A stretch of 64,000 nucleotides of DNA from Balanoglossus misakiensis (GCA_040954595.2 CM082585.2:806001-870000); one strand, 5' to 3'. Counted from the stretch's first letter, positions 12,783-23,775 are shown. Notes: generated by a model not told the origin, from the letters alone. Translations and numbers: made by a program.

Positions 12783-12949
12783 GACAGAGAAGAGCATTTT
12801 GTGTTAGAGCAAACATGCTATTGAGACATTTTCAACATTTTAGTCAAGATGTGAAGAAAGTTTTATTTTTGGCATATTGTAGTAATATTTACTGTTGCAG
12901 TTTGTGGGCATCCTTTAAAGTAAAACCGATGAAAAAATTTAAAACAGTG

Positions 12950-13135
12950 GACTTTGACCCTAAGTCGCTAATGTTGTGGGAGGTTTCATTAGCATTGTAG
13001 TCACATGTAGTGGGTAGTAGTTTGGGAAATTGGCTGAAATACGTCAGCAGACCAGTGATTTTCTTGCACGACAGGAGTATGGTACCAGCAATAATCAGAG
13101 ATCAGGCTTCGTTGCCGTTCAAAAGTTCCTACTTC
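12950..13135 (+). repeat. Right copy of a direct repeat flanking the LINE
   Basis: Matches 10195-10375 in the same orientation (ggactttgacc, taatgttgtggga, cattagca, ggctgaaatacgt, cagaccagtgatt). It lies directly after the last recognisable LINE coding. Confidence 0.65.
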
Positions 13136-13234
13136 AGTCGTGATGTTGCAACTGGACGTTCAGTATGGGGGTCGGCCCGCAGGTGGCCGTGTGGGTTATC
13201 AGGTCGCCCGTAACGGCACGCAGCTACATGCAGC

Positions 13235-13612
13235 TGTATGGGACTAAAATAATACACCCGATTCGGGTGTCACCTGTGACACCTGCATAACTCAATAATT
13301 ATGTGCATGCGTAATTGTGGGGTCAATGAAAGGGGTGGTAGCGTGCTATTTGTTGCACATGGATCAATATGAAGTCCGATTTTCCCGTCAAGTTGTGGGC
13401 GACCTTATGTGACCTTTCACCTACTTTTGCTTAGTGAGCATCCACAGCAGATGCATGCAGCTTTGGCTTGGGAGGGGGGGGGGGGCATATACGGATGGGA
13501 CCATAATGATATACCAAAGGCGGGGTCGTCTGTTGCACCTGCCTAAGTCATTGATTTTGTACATTTAATTAGACACTAACCAACAGGGCGATAGGTGTGG
13601 TTTTTGTTCCAC
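13235..13612 (+). repeat. Degenerate ~290-bp repeat unit, left of LINE 2
   Basis: Contains gtgacacctgcataactca, tatttgttgcaca and gaccttatgtgacctttcac in the order also seen at 14822-15390. LINE 2 appears to have inserted into this degenerate array. A poly-G run lies at about 13473. Confidence 0.55.
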
Positions 13613-13619
13613 AGGGACG

Positions 13620-14820
13620 AATGTAAGTGTCAGTTGGTTTTTGCCCAAATGTCCATTGAGGCCTGTATCCGTGATCTTAAGGACTGGATAACCCAAAACA
13701 AGCTTCAACTCAACGACTCCAAAACTGAGATTCTACTTATTCGTTCACAATTTCATCACTCTGCTGATGCTATTGACAAGATTACCATTGGTTCAAGCTC
13801 TGTTCCCGTCGTTAAATCAGCTCGCAATATTGGTGGAATATTTAAGCAATAAAACACCCCCAGCCATGGTATACCACGAGATTTTGACCAGTTCACGACA
13901 TATACGCACGAGCGATAGCGAGTGCGTATATGGAGTTGAACTGGTCAAAATCGAGTGGTATACCATAGCTGGGGGTGTTTTATTGCTATTATATTATGCC
14001 AGTATATTGAAACTTTGCATAAAACATTTTAAAAGGGCATTTTCTTTGACTATGATATATGACTGTGGTATATGGCTAATATATCACGGTCACGTGTCGT
14101 GTCTCGACCAATCAAATAGCGTGATTTACACCATCAATATACTGGTATGATATAATTGACAATACGCACATGTATAAAGATCACATCAAGAAAACTTGTC
14201 AATCAATATATTACCACTTTCGCCGTGTCGGACAAATCAGGAAATTTCTTAACAAAGCAACATGTCAAACAGTGATTCATGCTATTTTGGCAGCGAAACT
14301 CGACTATGGTAATGCATTACTGTATGGTATACCAGAACGCAGTCTGAACCTTCTACAACGCACACAAAATACAGCTGCAAGAATCATAACTCGGTCCAGG
14401 AAGTCTGCCCATATAACGCCAGTTCTTCAACTTCTTCATTGGTTACCAGTTCGCCACAGGATAGAGTATAAAATAAATCTGCTCACATACAAAGCCTTAA
14501 ATAATCTCGCTCCGAACTATATCCGCGATCTCATTCGGACATATTCTCCTGGTCGCAGGCTTCGTTCAGCTAATAAGAGCCTTTTATGCACTACAATGTA
14601 CAAACGTTCTTCATACGGTGGCCGAGCATTCTCTCATGCTGCAACGAAACTGTGGAACATTCGTCAAGCTCCAAGTTTGAGTATCTTTAAGAAAAGACTG
14701 AAGACGCATTATTTCGCAAGAGCATATGGTGTGGGCCAATGAGCACAAGCGCCTTTGAGTATGACACTTGTTATAGATACTGGCGCTATACAAATTTCTC
14801 TGATTGATTGATTGATTGAT
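13620..14820 (+). mobile_element. 5'-truncated jockey-like LINE (C-terminal part and 3' end)
   Basis: Coding from about 13646 to the stop at 14740-14742 represents the region after the RT catalytic core of a jockey/Crack-type LINE. Motifs include LKDWITQNKLQLNDSKTEIL, DHIKKTCQSIYYHFRRVG, KLDYGNALLYGIP, LHWLPVRHRI, and near the end GGRAFSHAATKLWN with FKKRLKTHYF. A 3' tail of gattgattgattgatt (about 14803-14819) follows a gcgctatacaaatttctc motif. The catalytic YADD region is missing, so it is 5'-truncated and cannot move itself. The reading frame is otherwise intact apart from a 314-bp insertion at 13844-14157. Its exact 5' limit is unclear. It is a different element from the LINE at 10.4 kb. 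Confidence 0.88.
13844..14157. mobile_element. Hairpin-bearing insertion in LINE 2
   Basis: Removing exactly this interval joins the two LINE coding parts in frame (...GGIF then DNTHMYKDHIKK...). 13846-13986 is one long hairpin: gcaataaaacacccccagcc pairs with ggctgggggtgttttattgc-like sequence, with arms of about 60 bp around gagcgatagcgagtgcg. A second inverted pair runs between 13987-14009 (tattatattatgccagta) and 14134-14157 (tactggtatgatataatt). The segment caccaatcaaatagcgtg-like near the right end resembles the end of the 62-kb hairpin element. No protein is encoded. Confidence 0.75.
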
Positions 14821-14821
14821 G

Positions 14822-15390
14822 TATAAGGTGATTTGGATGACCTCTGTCATAGAGTGCCATATCTCATCCCGTTGTACAGGTGCAGCTTTGGTATTTGGAG
14901 GGATGAAACTATCATGAAATGCCAAATACAGGGGGATACCTTTGACACCTGCTTGATTCATGTATTACGTGCATACCTAATGTTAGGCAAAGTGAAAGGG
15001 CTGCAAATGTAGGATTTGTTGCACAAGACATAAACAGGAATGAAATTTTTCTGTCAAATTTTTGAATGACCTCAGGTGTCCATTGACCTGCTTTCCATAT
15101 GTTAGCATGCACATCATATATAGCCACGTGTTTGGAGGGGTAGGGTAGGACCGTCATGAAATGCTAAATTCCTAGGGCCACCTGTAACTTACTTGCGTAA
15201 CTCATTATTATGGCCATACCTAATTTTAAAAACCCAAAGGGCGAGAATTTTCCGTTGTCTTGAATATGAACCAAATAGGAATCCAAATTTTTGGCCCAAT
15301 TTTTGGGTACCCTCAGCTGACCTTTGAAGTACTTAACTGAAGTCCTTACATAACGTAGAAGTTCACTTGTGGTTGTTGTGTTTGTACTTG
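14822..15390 (+). repeat. Degenerate ~290-bp repeat units, right of LINE 2
   Basis: Two diverged units share aggtgcagctttggtatttgg-like text, tcatgaaatgc, acacctg(c), catacctaat, tttgttgcacaagaca and gacctcaggtg. They are related to 13235-13612. Confidence 0.55.
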
Positions 15391-15629
15391 TAGGACATCC
15401 ATTTCGGGTGGTTGCCTACTTCCCCATATCTCCACATCCAGAGCAAATACAGCCTACGCAATTGAATGGTACAACCCTGAATGGAGTCTAATGGTTATTA
15501 TCTCTATGCTTGGGCCCCTTCAATGCTGCTTGGAGCTTTAATTATTACTATTATTGTTGTCACGATATAAAGACACCAACTAAAAACTTACAAAATCACA
15601 ATGTCTTCACAACTCAAAATTTCACTCAC

Positions 15630-16722
15630 TTCTTTTAGTTTGGTAGCCACCCCTCCTTTCTGTCCTAGCATAACAGGAGCACCATCACTGCCCAAAGCAG
15701 ACAGACGATCTCTTAAGACAATACCATTCTCTGAAGAAAACTCTTTCACTGACTGTGCAATGGTGTCTGCTCTGCCATCACCAACCTAAAACAGTGAAAA
15801 TAAAACCTTGATGTTAACACATGCAATGTACAACTCAATGTTTGTCTCACCTGAAATAACTAGTCAGCAAAATCAATTAAATGAGGTCACTCAAAAACAT
15901 GTTTAATCGTATGTTTTTAATTCAGTGTAGACTTAAAAATTGAAAAACTTTCCACTTACTTCTTTAACTCCAAGGAAAGACACAACTGACTTCCCAGACT
16001 TCAAGGTGTACTTGGAATAGATGATTAATTGCTTCAATACAGCCACATCAGTTGTTTTCATCTATTAACAGTGAATAGAAGTTACTTCCTTTCATCTTCT
16101 CTAAAATCTCATCACGGATGACTTTGCCTGAAAAATGAAATAAATGAAAATTACTCTTCAGATTAAACTTATCAAAATTCACAGTAATTTGTACAGTAAT
16201 TATTCTTTATTGAGTGTAACACTATTGCTTAAACAGTGATCCTTTCTTGAAAACAACCAGGTTTAAATAAATGTTACTACATTGCCTACAATTTAGATCT
16301 GCACAAAAATCAGTAGACCTACTTACCAATGCAATAAACCATTATAGTTGTGGTCATCACTGCTGAGAGTACCAAGGAATGAACACCCGAGGGACTTTGC
16401 CAATTCCAAAACATGGATGAAGTTGGTGGTGTGCGGCAATTCTCTGTGCATGAGAAAATACATGCATCGTAGGACGCCGATGCATGAAGGCTTGCGTCTC
16501 AAAGGTGATGACCTTGTCAAATGCAGCCACAAGACCGCTGCTGTTCTCGATAACTGCTGCCTCGGCGTCAAGCTGCATTGCCGCCCGGTCGATAATCGTC
16601 TCTTCATGCTGCTTGAGTTTGTCTTCGCGAAGGGTGGTACATGTACATGGAGATGTTGTAACCCAAGTCCCTCCGCACTTGGCCTTCTGCTTGTGTTTTG
16701 TACAAAGGCGACAAAACATCCC
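15630..16722 (-). pseudogene. hAT-transposase-derived (ZNF862/KIAA1586-like, DUF4371) gene, broken
   Basis: Three exons on minus. Exon at 16327-16721 starts after a tttag acceptor and encodes a zinc-finger-like module (MFCRLCTKH.. then CTTLREDKLKQHEET). In another frame it encodes HRELPHTTNFIHVLELAKSL, so it contains a frameshift; it ends at a GTAAGT donor. Exon 15960-16127 encodes KVIRDEILEKMKGSNFYSLL followed by the DETTD-type acidic motif typical of the hAT-like DUF4371 domain, but an extra T in a run at 16055-16058 (A on the coding strand) breaks the frame there. It then reads VVSFLGVKE before GTAAGT. Exon 15630-15785 encodes VGDGRADTIAQSVKEF and RLSALGSDGAPVMLGQKGG, ending at GTGAGT. Intron phases agree once the extra base is ignored. 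The rest of the gene (hAT dimerisation domain) is not in the window. It is probably a decayed domesticated or transposon copy; assembly error is the alternative. Confidence 0.75.
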
Positions 16723-17844
16723 TAAACTGAATAAATATCATTCTCTCAAATGCCAGCCGCATGCGGGAGCGTGCACCAGAAACAATAAATATTTACCAAG
16801 GCGGGAATGAAAAGAAAGCAGGGCGGCGCGTAAGATAGCAGGGTGGCAAAAAATAAAGGAGGGCGGGCCTGCCCAGCTAACCCCCCCCCCCAAAGTATTA
16901 ACGCTCTGTGTTTACCATAGACTAATAGTGTCTCAAATTTTACCCTGTGTGAACCTGGTAAGAGACGTGTCTCAAATCTGAGAAGATTCAGGACCACTTA
17001 AACCATTCACCAATAATAATTTATGCCAGTATTTGATCTGAGACGTTTTAGCAATTTCTTGTGTGACCCCCATATCAGTTGAAGCTGACAAATCCAGTAT
17101 TTTGAATTTTTACATGGATTTTGTATACAGTGTGAATTGTAATTAAAGCTCCATTACCTTTACCTTTTTCCTATGTTTTCAGTATCTTTGTTTAGCAGTT
17201 TCTTGTGCAAATTCCCGAAACATGATGAAACATATATGTGTATGGTCAGCATTGTTATTGTGCCAAATTGGAATTTAAGTCCAGACTAGAATCCATGAAT
17301 TATTGTCAACAATGACAATGGCCATTATACACATACATTCTGTGCTGACAAGTAACAATCTGTGTGGAGTAGAACATGAAATCGCATTTGCTACATAGAA
17401 CAAAAATACTGGAAATAAAGCCAAAAGATACAACGAATGTATATTTAACTTTAACTGCATTCTCATTCTCATCTGTATATATTTTACTGAGATTGTTTCA
17501 TCAGGGTTTATCAGTATTCTAAACCAGCTTATGTGTGCATACAATCTGATTAAAATCAGATGTAGGGTACGGCGACGTCTTTTACTTCGCAGTACGGTAT
17601 TCTTATACTGTCGCCTCACACTACATCTGACCAACTCCCATAGAAGCTCCCGTTGAAAACTCTAGTAAACCAATCAGACGGTGCCTTATAGAGAACTTTA
17701 GGTATCCTTCAGTTTTGATTGACATAACGTGCAATCTGATTGGCTTGGCCGCAACGGGACGTTGAACAAGCTTCTATATCTGATTCATATAATACTGAAA
17801 GGGTTAAGAATGGCACACACTACATGTATGAGCTCATGGAATGT
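16723..17844. other. Non-coding sequence with dispersed-repeat fragments
   Basis: 16893-16965 (gctctgtgtttaccat, tagtgtctcaaattttaccc, gtgaacctggta) matches 61255-61340 in inverted orientation. 17549-17632 has short inverted ends (cagatgtag and ctacatctg). An inverted pair agaagctcccgttg / caacgggacgttg occurs at 17642-17770. A C-run lies at about 16880. No gene is seen. Confidence 0.4.
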
Positions 17845-18060
17845 GTTTCTTCCCATAGGATAACATTAAGAATTGATAGAAAACCCTTTTCTACTATTGT
17901 AATTTTAAGAAGTTTCACTCATAACTCATCCAAATGAAATTAAATTGAGTGATTCATATAAGTTGTAGGCTCACCACTGTGCTCAGTTTTGAGATAAACT
18001 TAAATGTGTCCATGCCTATAGAAAAATAACATAGAAAGACCTATGGTGAAAAATGTTGAC
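17845..18060 (+). repeat. Dispersed repeat family B, partial forward copy
   Basis: Shows cttcccataggataaca, ttctactattgtaatttt, gttttgagataaactt and atggtgaaaaatgttgac, matching the first part of the copy at 8405-8736. Confidence 0.6.
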
Positions 18061-18339
18061 TTTAATTCAGGCTGCATTAGTGGAAAAATAATCATACTTT
18101 GTCTGGCATAGAAACTCAGAATCTACAAAAAAGGCCTTTAAAACATGAATGGAAATGAAAATACTGCTACAATAAGAAATTCTTACCTTGAATAAAGTAT
18201 TTATTGGTACCACCACTTCCATAAAGAAACCACTTTGCTGGTGTAATGAGTTGTCAATCTGGGTTTGCTCATTGGCCTTGCTTTGAGTTCCAATTCATGA
18301 TGATGGTGTATTAGGACACTGGACTTGAAACAGGTGTAT

Positions 18340-18705
18340 GCTGGTATTATACACGTTGAAAGTATTGTCATTCTTTTAATTGTGGATTTTTGGATTATGC
18401 TGTGTATGTATAATGAGAATCCGTTAAAAATTGTAGGGGTCATTGCCCTTTTTAAAAAAAATACAGAGCCATGAATTTAGTTGATAATAGAAGAAATTTG
18501 CTGTCTCAGCATTTTTCACCAATGGTTTGTCTATGGGCGAAGATTTTAACGCAATTTATCTCATAATAGAGCTTGGTGACCACATAATTTTTTTTGACCA
18601 ATGAATTTACGTTTACTTGACTGAGCTATGTGTAAAATTTCGTGAAAAAGACAATAGTAGAAGTTTGTTTTCTGGCAATTATCGATGTAATCCTTTCAGG
18701 AACAG
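18340..18705 (-). repeat. Dispersed repeat family B, reverse copy
   Basis: Inverted copy of the 8405-8736 repeat: gaaagtattgtcattctttt, caccaatggtttgtctatgg, gagctatgtgtaaaatttcg and gacaatagtagaagtttg, in that order. Confidence 0.75.
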
Positions 18706-18826
18706 ACACACATGCACTGTTTATCAGTTTATGTTGTGCGTGTACATCCTTAAATGGTATTTGCCTCTCATGCCTTCCAAATTGTGATTCTGTTCTAGTG
18801 TTTTTGTTAAGGGCGGTACCTAGATA

Positions 18827-19022
18827 AAATCTACCGGAGTACCCCAGTCACTCCGAATTAAAACAACAGAACAAGGCCAATGTCACAGTGGTCAGGCAGT
18901 CTACCAGAGTTCCCCAGTCATTTTACCGGGGTTCCCCTGGGTGTATCAATGTGGTTATATTAGGAGGTTATAGGAATATTAACGGGGTTCCCAAATCCAT
19001 TACCAGTGTTCCCCGACCTTTG
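18827..19022 (+). repeat. Degenerate short repeat (taccggggttcccc-like)
   Basis: Imperfect reiterations of (t)taccggagttccccagtcatt are seen at 18829, 18901, 18924, 18980 and 19000, just before the exon at 19055. Confidence 0.5.
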
Positions 19023-19054
19023 CAAAAACACTGTGTTCTTTTTATCCTCCACAG

Positions 19055-19276
19055 GAAGAGACAAAGAAAAGCATAGCAACCTCTGCTGATACTGCCACAA
19101 CAAGCACAAGCACAAACACACCCCAGCCTGTAGCTTCTGCGAACCAACAACCCCCACCCTATCCAGCCGCAGCATACCAGCAACACTTCCAGCAGATGTC
19201 ATACCCGAACCCATTCGTGTCTCAGTACGCTGCGTTTGCAGGAGCCGGACAGCCGCCACGATATAACATCAATTAT
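19055..19276 (+). CDS. Pro/Gln-rich protein exon, unidentified, abutting satellite
   Basis: A pyrimidine-rich acceptor (ttttatcctccacag) leads into an open frame starting EETKKSIATSADTA, then a Thr/Ser stretch, a proline/glutamine stretch (NQQPPPYPAAAYQQHFQQM), then SYPNPFVSQYAAFAGAGQPP and RYNINY. The low-complexity but biased composition and the good acceptor suggest a real coding exon, perhaps from the disordered tail of an RNA-binding or ubiquitin-related protein; I cannot name the family. The frame stays open to 19450, but from about 19280 the sequence is already the first unit of the ~167-bp tandem repeat, so the following residues are repeat-derived. I see no convincing donor and no partner exon upstream. 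It could be a displaced exon or a retrocopy fragment. Confidence 0.5.
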
Positions 19277-19279
19277 ATT

Positions 19280-20755
19280 TGTTTTCTGAAAATGCCTATT
19301 GTTGACCAAAAGATGGCTAAATGGCAATTTTGTACTGAGCGGGGTGTCTCAATAAGACCGTTGTGCTGGTATCAGCATATTTTTTGCACACACACACACA
19401 CAAAAAACGAATTTACATACATCACAAGGGCTCTGAATATAAAGGAATAAGTTTGTATTTATTTTTTCTAACAGTTACCTTTTTGAGCAAAGAGGCCAAA
19501 ATGATATTTTTTTCCCTCAGTGGGGTCAGTAAGAGTGGGTTTTTTAGTACTTTTATTTATCATTTGATCACCAATGGGAAGAAAATGGCATAATTTTCGT
19601 ATTTTCTAGAAATGACACTTTTTGGGCAAAAACTTGCCAAAAAGGCACTTTTATCTTGAGTGGCATCAATAAAACTGCTTTTTTGGAAACTTTTCACATA
19701 CAGTGGGCATATAATTCATTATCAGATCTCCGAAAGTGAAGAAAATATATAAATTTTGAGTGTTTTCTGAAAATGACGTTTTGGGGGCAAAAAGTGGCAA
19801 AATGGCATTTTTTCTTGAGTAGGATCAATAAGACTGCTATTTCTGGAATCAGCACCATTTTTTACATAGGATGAACATTTCATATATCACATGATCTCTG
19901 AGCTTTATGAAGAAAAGTTTGTTTTTAAATTTTTTTCTAAAAATGGCCTTTTTGGGCAAAAACTTTCCAAAAGGGCATTTTTGCATTAGGTTGGGTCAAT
20001 AAATCTGCTTTTTTTCGAATAATCACCAGATTTTACATAGGGTGGGCATATAATACATTATCAGATCTCCGAAAGTGAAGAAAATATATAAATTTTGTGT
20101 GTTTTCTGAAAATGACGTTTTGGGGCAAAAAGTGGCAAAAATGGCATTTTTTCTTGATTAGGGTCAATAAGACTGCTATTTCTGGAATCAGCACCATTTT
20201 TTACATAGAATGGACATTTCATATATCCAATGATCTCTGAATATGATAAACACAATTTATTTTTAGTTTTTTTGTAAAAATGACCTTTTTTGACCACAAA
20301 AAGTGGCCAAAAATGGCATTTTTGTATTGATTGAGGTCAAAAAGACTGCTTTATTTTTTAAAGTCACCACTTTTAACATAGAATTGACTTTCCATATATC
20401 ACCAGATCAATCATTATGAAGAAAACCGTGTGTTTTATTTTTTTTCTAAAAATGACGTTTTTGGGGCAAAAATTGGTCAAAAAGGCAATTTTCTGTTGTT
20501 TTGGGTCAATCGAACTACTTTTTTCGTAATATTCACCAAATTTTACATAGAATAAGCATATCATATGTTATCAGATCTCAGAATGTGACGAAAACAATGT
20601 GTTTTTAGTGTTTTCTAAAAAAAGACCATTTTGGGGTTAAAAATGGCCAAAATGGCAATTTTGTCTTGAGTGGGGTTAATAAGACTGACTTTTTTGGAAT
20701 GAGCACCATTTTTTACATAGAATGGACTTCTCAAACCTTCCTTACCAAAAATTCT
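19280..20755 (+). repeat. Tandem array of ~167-bp units
   Basis: About nine diverged units. Each has ttttctgaaaatgacgtttt, ggggcaaaaagtggcaaaa, tggcattttt, a ttgagt.gggtcaataagac phrase, gcaccattttttacatag and a tatcagatctc phrase. Anchors at about 19607, 19769, 19940, 20109, 20275, 20448 and 20615 give 162-173 bp spacing. There is no coding signal. Confidence 0.85.
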
Positions 20756-23058
20756 GATTAACGGCACCTATCTCATAGTGTAACCAGACTACAAGTGAAG
20801 AACCCCAGTAACAGACGTAACGAACAAACAAACTACATGTACTAACAACAAAGCAAGAAAAGTGTCAAGCGTCGTCAAAGAAAACGAAATAGTTCTAGCA
20901 TGGTTGGTAAAAGTTATTGGTAGAAAACGAATAGGGCCTTCTACAAATGACGTCTCAGACCCGCAACCGCCACCAGAACACAAAACACATGCACAGAACA
21001 GTTTAAGCCGGTTGTTGTATGGAGCAGCAATAATCTGCGGTTGGGCCGTCGTAGATTTTCGCTGGTGGTGAAAATAAATAAAACACGATCGATGTTCGAT
21101 TTATTCCAGATCACATGCGTTTACGGCCAGAAGAGAGCATAAAAGTCTTCAAATGACCATGTGGTGGCGCACTTTTTCCGATTGGCTGTATTTCAATTTG
21201 TTCGTGGTAAATTAATTTTGTGGAGGTGACCGGCACTGAAGCTCTTAGCTAGGATGAGGTGGGATGGAAAAATGCCCCATTTGACTCATTTTAGCTGTTT
21301 TAAAATATACGACTATTTATAGACAAAAGGAAAATAAAACAAGCGCAAAAACATACCAAACCTAGTTTTATTAATTACAAAAAAAATTGCTGAGTAAAGG
21401 TTTTCATGTGGGCATTCACTTTGAACTTGCTAAATTAATTTAAAGAGACAAAGTCGCTCTCTCTTTGTCCTTTTGCGATGATGGAATGCTTGCTTGAAGT
21501 CTCTCGTGCAATAAATGATGTCGATTCATACATGTATGGATGGTGTATAGGTGGTCGGAATTTACATGTCTTTGCCACGTCCAAACCAAAAACACATAAA
21601 ATCAAACTTTGGGTCATGAAATCGAGTTTTGTTACAGTCTAGAATTTCATGCCACCCCTTTTGGTCATATTATTCTTGGTAGGCAAAAGTGACAAGTAGT
21701 CAAGTTTCAACACAGGCAACATTTTTACAAACAAACCACAAAGAAGACATCAAAAGGGAGAGAATTATAGAATGGTCAATGTGTGAATAGTTAAGATACG
21801 TAAAGTGGCCGGGTTCAACATAACATTAACTCATCGACTTCATATCGTCTTCATGCCATGGTTTTGCCTGCCCTGAAAGTTCTTGTCGTTGCAGAAGTGG
21901 TTTTGACAGAAAGAATTTAGTCTTCCGGGATGTTTGTGATTATTTGAACACCAGACAATACAATGCAACCTTGACTTCCAAAATACTTACAGGCATTGCA
22001 TTATCTTACCATAGTTAGGCCTACAGAGAACAAATTTTCAACAATATTTTCTGAGTTACCGCTGATATTTGTTTTGTAGTATGGATATTAAATTATACAT
22101 CCCGATACAAAACAGAATGTTATAGAATCCTTCCTGAGTGATATTGAAAAAAATACCGGAATGCTATAGCCTAATCTATGGTTAGGGTTATTGCTATTAT
22201 TTTATATCAGTAATCGACTTTGTGTATATCAATGTCATTTTCATAACGAAAATGAACTCGAGTCTAATGTAAACGTTACGAATTGATCGAAAGGCGCTCT
22301 GATGAATGTTAACACGAGTGCGCAATGACAAGACATGCATCGTGCATGACAGTGACAACAGTTCCAATAGAGCAGTTAAAAAATAAACCGGCCGTCCGTA
22401 AATTTATCAGCTATATTTTTTTTATTTAGTCACGTTTTCCCTGTTGCATGCTATTAGTTCAGGGGCCAGTTTTAGCAGTGCTCTATTGAGTACTTTCGTA
22501 TCGATGGATTGATCTCTCGTCCAATCAGAATGGCGGATGGTAGCATGATCCGACATATTGCGTATTACAATAGGGCTTCCTCATACAGGTCAGAACAGAG
22601 AGGTCATTCCTTTTATTTTAGGACGTCTCAGCTCCTTTGTCTTTTCTGTTATTTTTTGACAAATGCGGATTGACGTTCCATTTCCAATTGGCGATAATTA
22701 TATTTATTTGTATTTTATTGCATAAGCGCTTGCTAGTCGTTTTTTAGCAATTTTTTTGTAGTACAAAAACACTGAAGAAAACGAAATATTTTATTCATTC
22801 GCACTTCCAAAGAACACCGTGACATAATTCCTCAATTTGCATTTCAGTGTGTGTGTCTGGTGTGTCTGCATTGACGTGAGGCGCATTCTCCACCCGCACA
22901 CATACGTTGCATTGCATTCTTTGACTAATTAGTGTTACGTCATGTTGAAGCAGGATTCTGATTGAGTAGTAAGTAAGTTGCATAATTGACGCACAGCTGG
23001 TGCCTCGTTCTCGTACCGCTGACCATTGCATTTGAAAAATCATTGCAGCTTTGACGTT
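20756..23058. other. Mostly unique non-coding sequence
   Basis: An open frame at 20862-21071 (plus) has normal-looking composition and ends LLYGAAIICGWAVVDFRWW, but I recognise no domain and its start context is poor. 21440-21475 is a solo end of MITE A. 21155-21215 resembles 53350-53440 (catgtggtggcgc, gattggctg, atttcaatt). Nothing else can be supported. Confidence 0.4.
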
Positions 23059-23097
23059 CATCAAGCATGGAGGTCCCGGTCGCCTCCATGCTTGATG
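23059..23097. other. Perfect 15-bp hairpin
   Basis: CATCAAGCATGGAGG, a 9-nt loop, then CCTCCATGCTTGATG. It is isolated, with no T-run or other sign of an RNA gene. Confidence 0.7.
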
Positions 23098-23350
23098 ATG
23101 TCGTTTCTCTGGTAAGCATGGCATTTAATGTTATTTTACAAGTACATGTACACTCCTTCTAGCAAAAACTGGTCGTGGTAGGGCGAGAGGGTCCTCCCAA
23201 CATCGAAATTCTGACTTTGGGAAGCGTTACAGCACCAAACAGTAAACTCACAGTCGCATGGAATTTGTGCGTTATATTACACCGTGCGAGTAAATTGTAC
23301 GTCGTTCGTTGGCTCGAGTCAGCTTTGTTATTGTGGAGCAGGTTGTACCG

Positions 23351-23775
23351 TAACACCACAGGGGGCTCTCCCTAGGCGATTTTATTGTTTGTTTGTTGTT
23401 GTTGATTGGCATAATAAACAAATACATATTTCTTTATTAATAAATATGGTTTGTTGACATGTAAGGGTTAGGTTATTAGGGTATATTTGACAGGTTATGG
23501 TATATTCAACGGTTAGAATTAGTGTTGGCATTTTTTCGATCCATGGCCGGCATCACCCCCCCAAACCCCCCCCCCCACCCCCTGTGGCTTAGTGATGCCC
23601 GGGGCCGTGGATCGAAAAAAAATGCCAACAGTAACCCTAACTGTTGAATATACCCTAACACTTACATGTCAACAAACCATATTTATTAATAAAGAAATAT
23701 GTATTTGTTTATTATGCCAATCAACAACAACAAACAAACAATAAAATCGCGGAGGGAGGAGCCCCCTGTGGTAAC
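23351..23775. mobile_element. Large foldback element, ~200-bp arms
   Basis: Left arm 23351-23545 and right arm about 23590-23775 are near-perfect inverted copies, from taacaccacagggggctc to gagccccctgtggtaaca-like ends. They contain ttattgtttgtttgttg, ataaacaaatacatatttc, atggtttgttgacatgtaag and ggcattttttcgatcca. The centre is a C-run next to a gcatcac/gtgatgc pair. The left arm carries about 18 extra bases. No coding is present. Transcription through it would give a long hairpin RNA. Confidence 0.85.

Larger units (their letters stand above)
10380..12945 (+). mobile_element. Decayed non-LTR retrotransposon (LINE), EN tail plus reverse transcriptase
   Basis: Remains of the second reading frame of a jockey/CR1-superfamily LINE, which would encode an endonuclease and reverse transcriptase for target-primed integration. 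Frame 10392-10877 begins with WIDHC and SDHIPVSI, the C-terminal end of the EEP endonuclease. It is followed by the EN-RT linker (VPGWNDFV) to 11336. RT motifs follow: YRPIALATVFSKVFE (~11430), FLDASKAFDRVNH (~11620), GVRQGGVLSPYLFN (~12380) and the catalytic YADD (12501-12512). The frame is broken by a TAA at 10875, a short deletion and frame change near 11330, a 584-bp MITE insertion (11722-12305) and a 20-bp tandem duplication (12743-12782). After the duplication the post-RT region continues as LLRHFQHFSQDVKKVLF. The 5' part is absent. It is inactive. Confidence 0.9.

Noticed and set aside
10195-13135. LTR retrotransposon (direct repeats around RT)
   Set aside because: The RT is a LINE type with an endonuclease tail, with no gag, protease or integrase. 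The flanking repeats lack TG..CA ends and are strongly diverged.
19055-19276. Assigning the Pro/Gln-rich exon to HERPUD or an RNA-binding protein family
   Set aside because: Only compositional resemblance; no diagnostic motif was found.
20862-21071. Open frame ending LLYGAAIICGWAVVDFRWW as a gene
   Set aside because: No recognisable family, weak start and acceptor context, no partner exon.
23175-23375. Overlapping plus and minus frames at 23159-23375
   Set aside because: Run into the foldback element and mirror each other; no domain.
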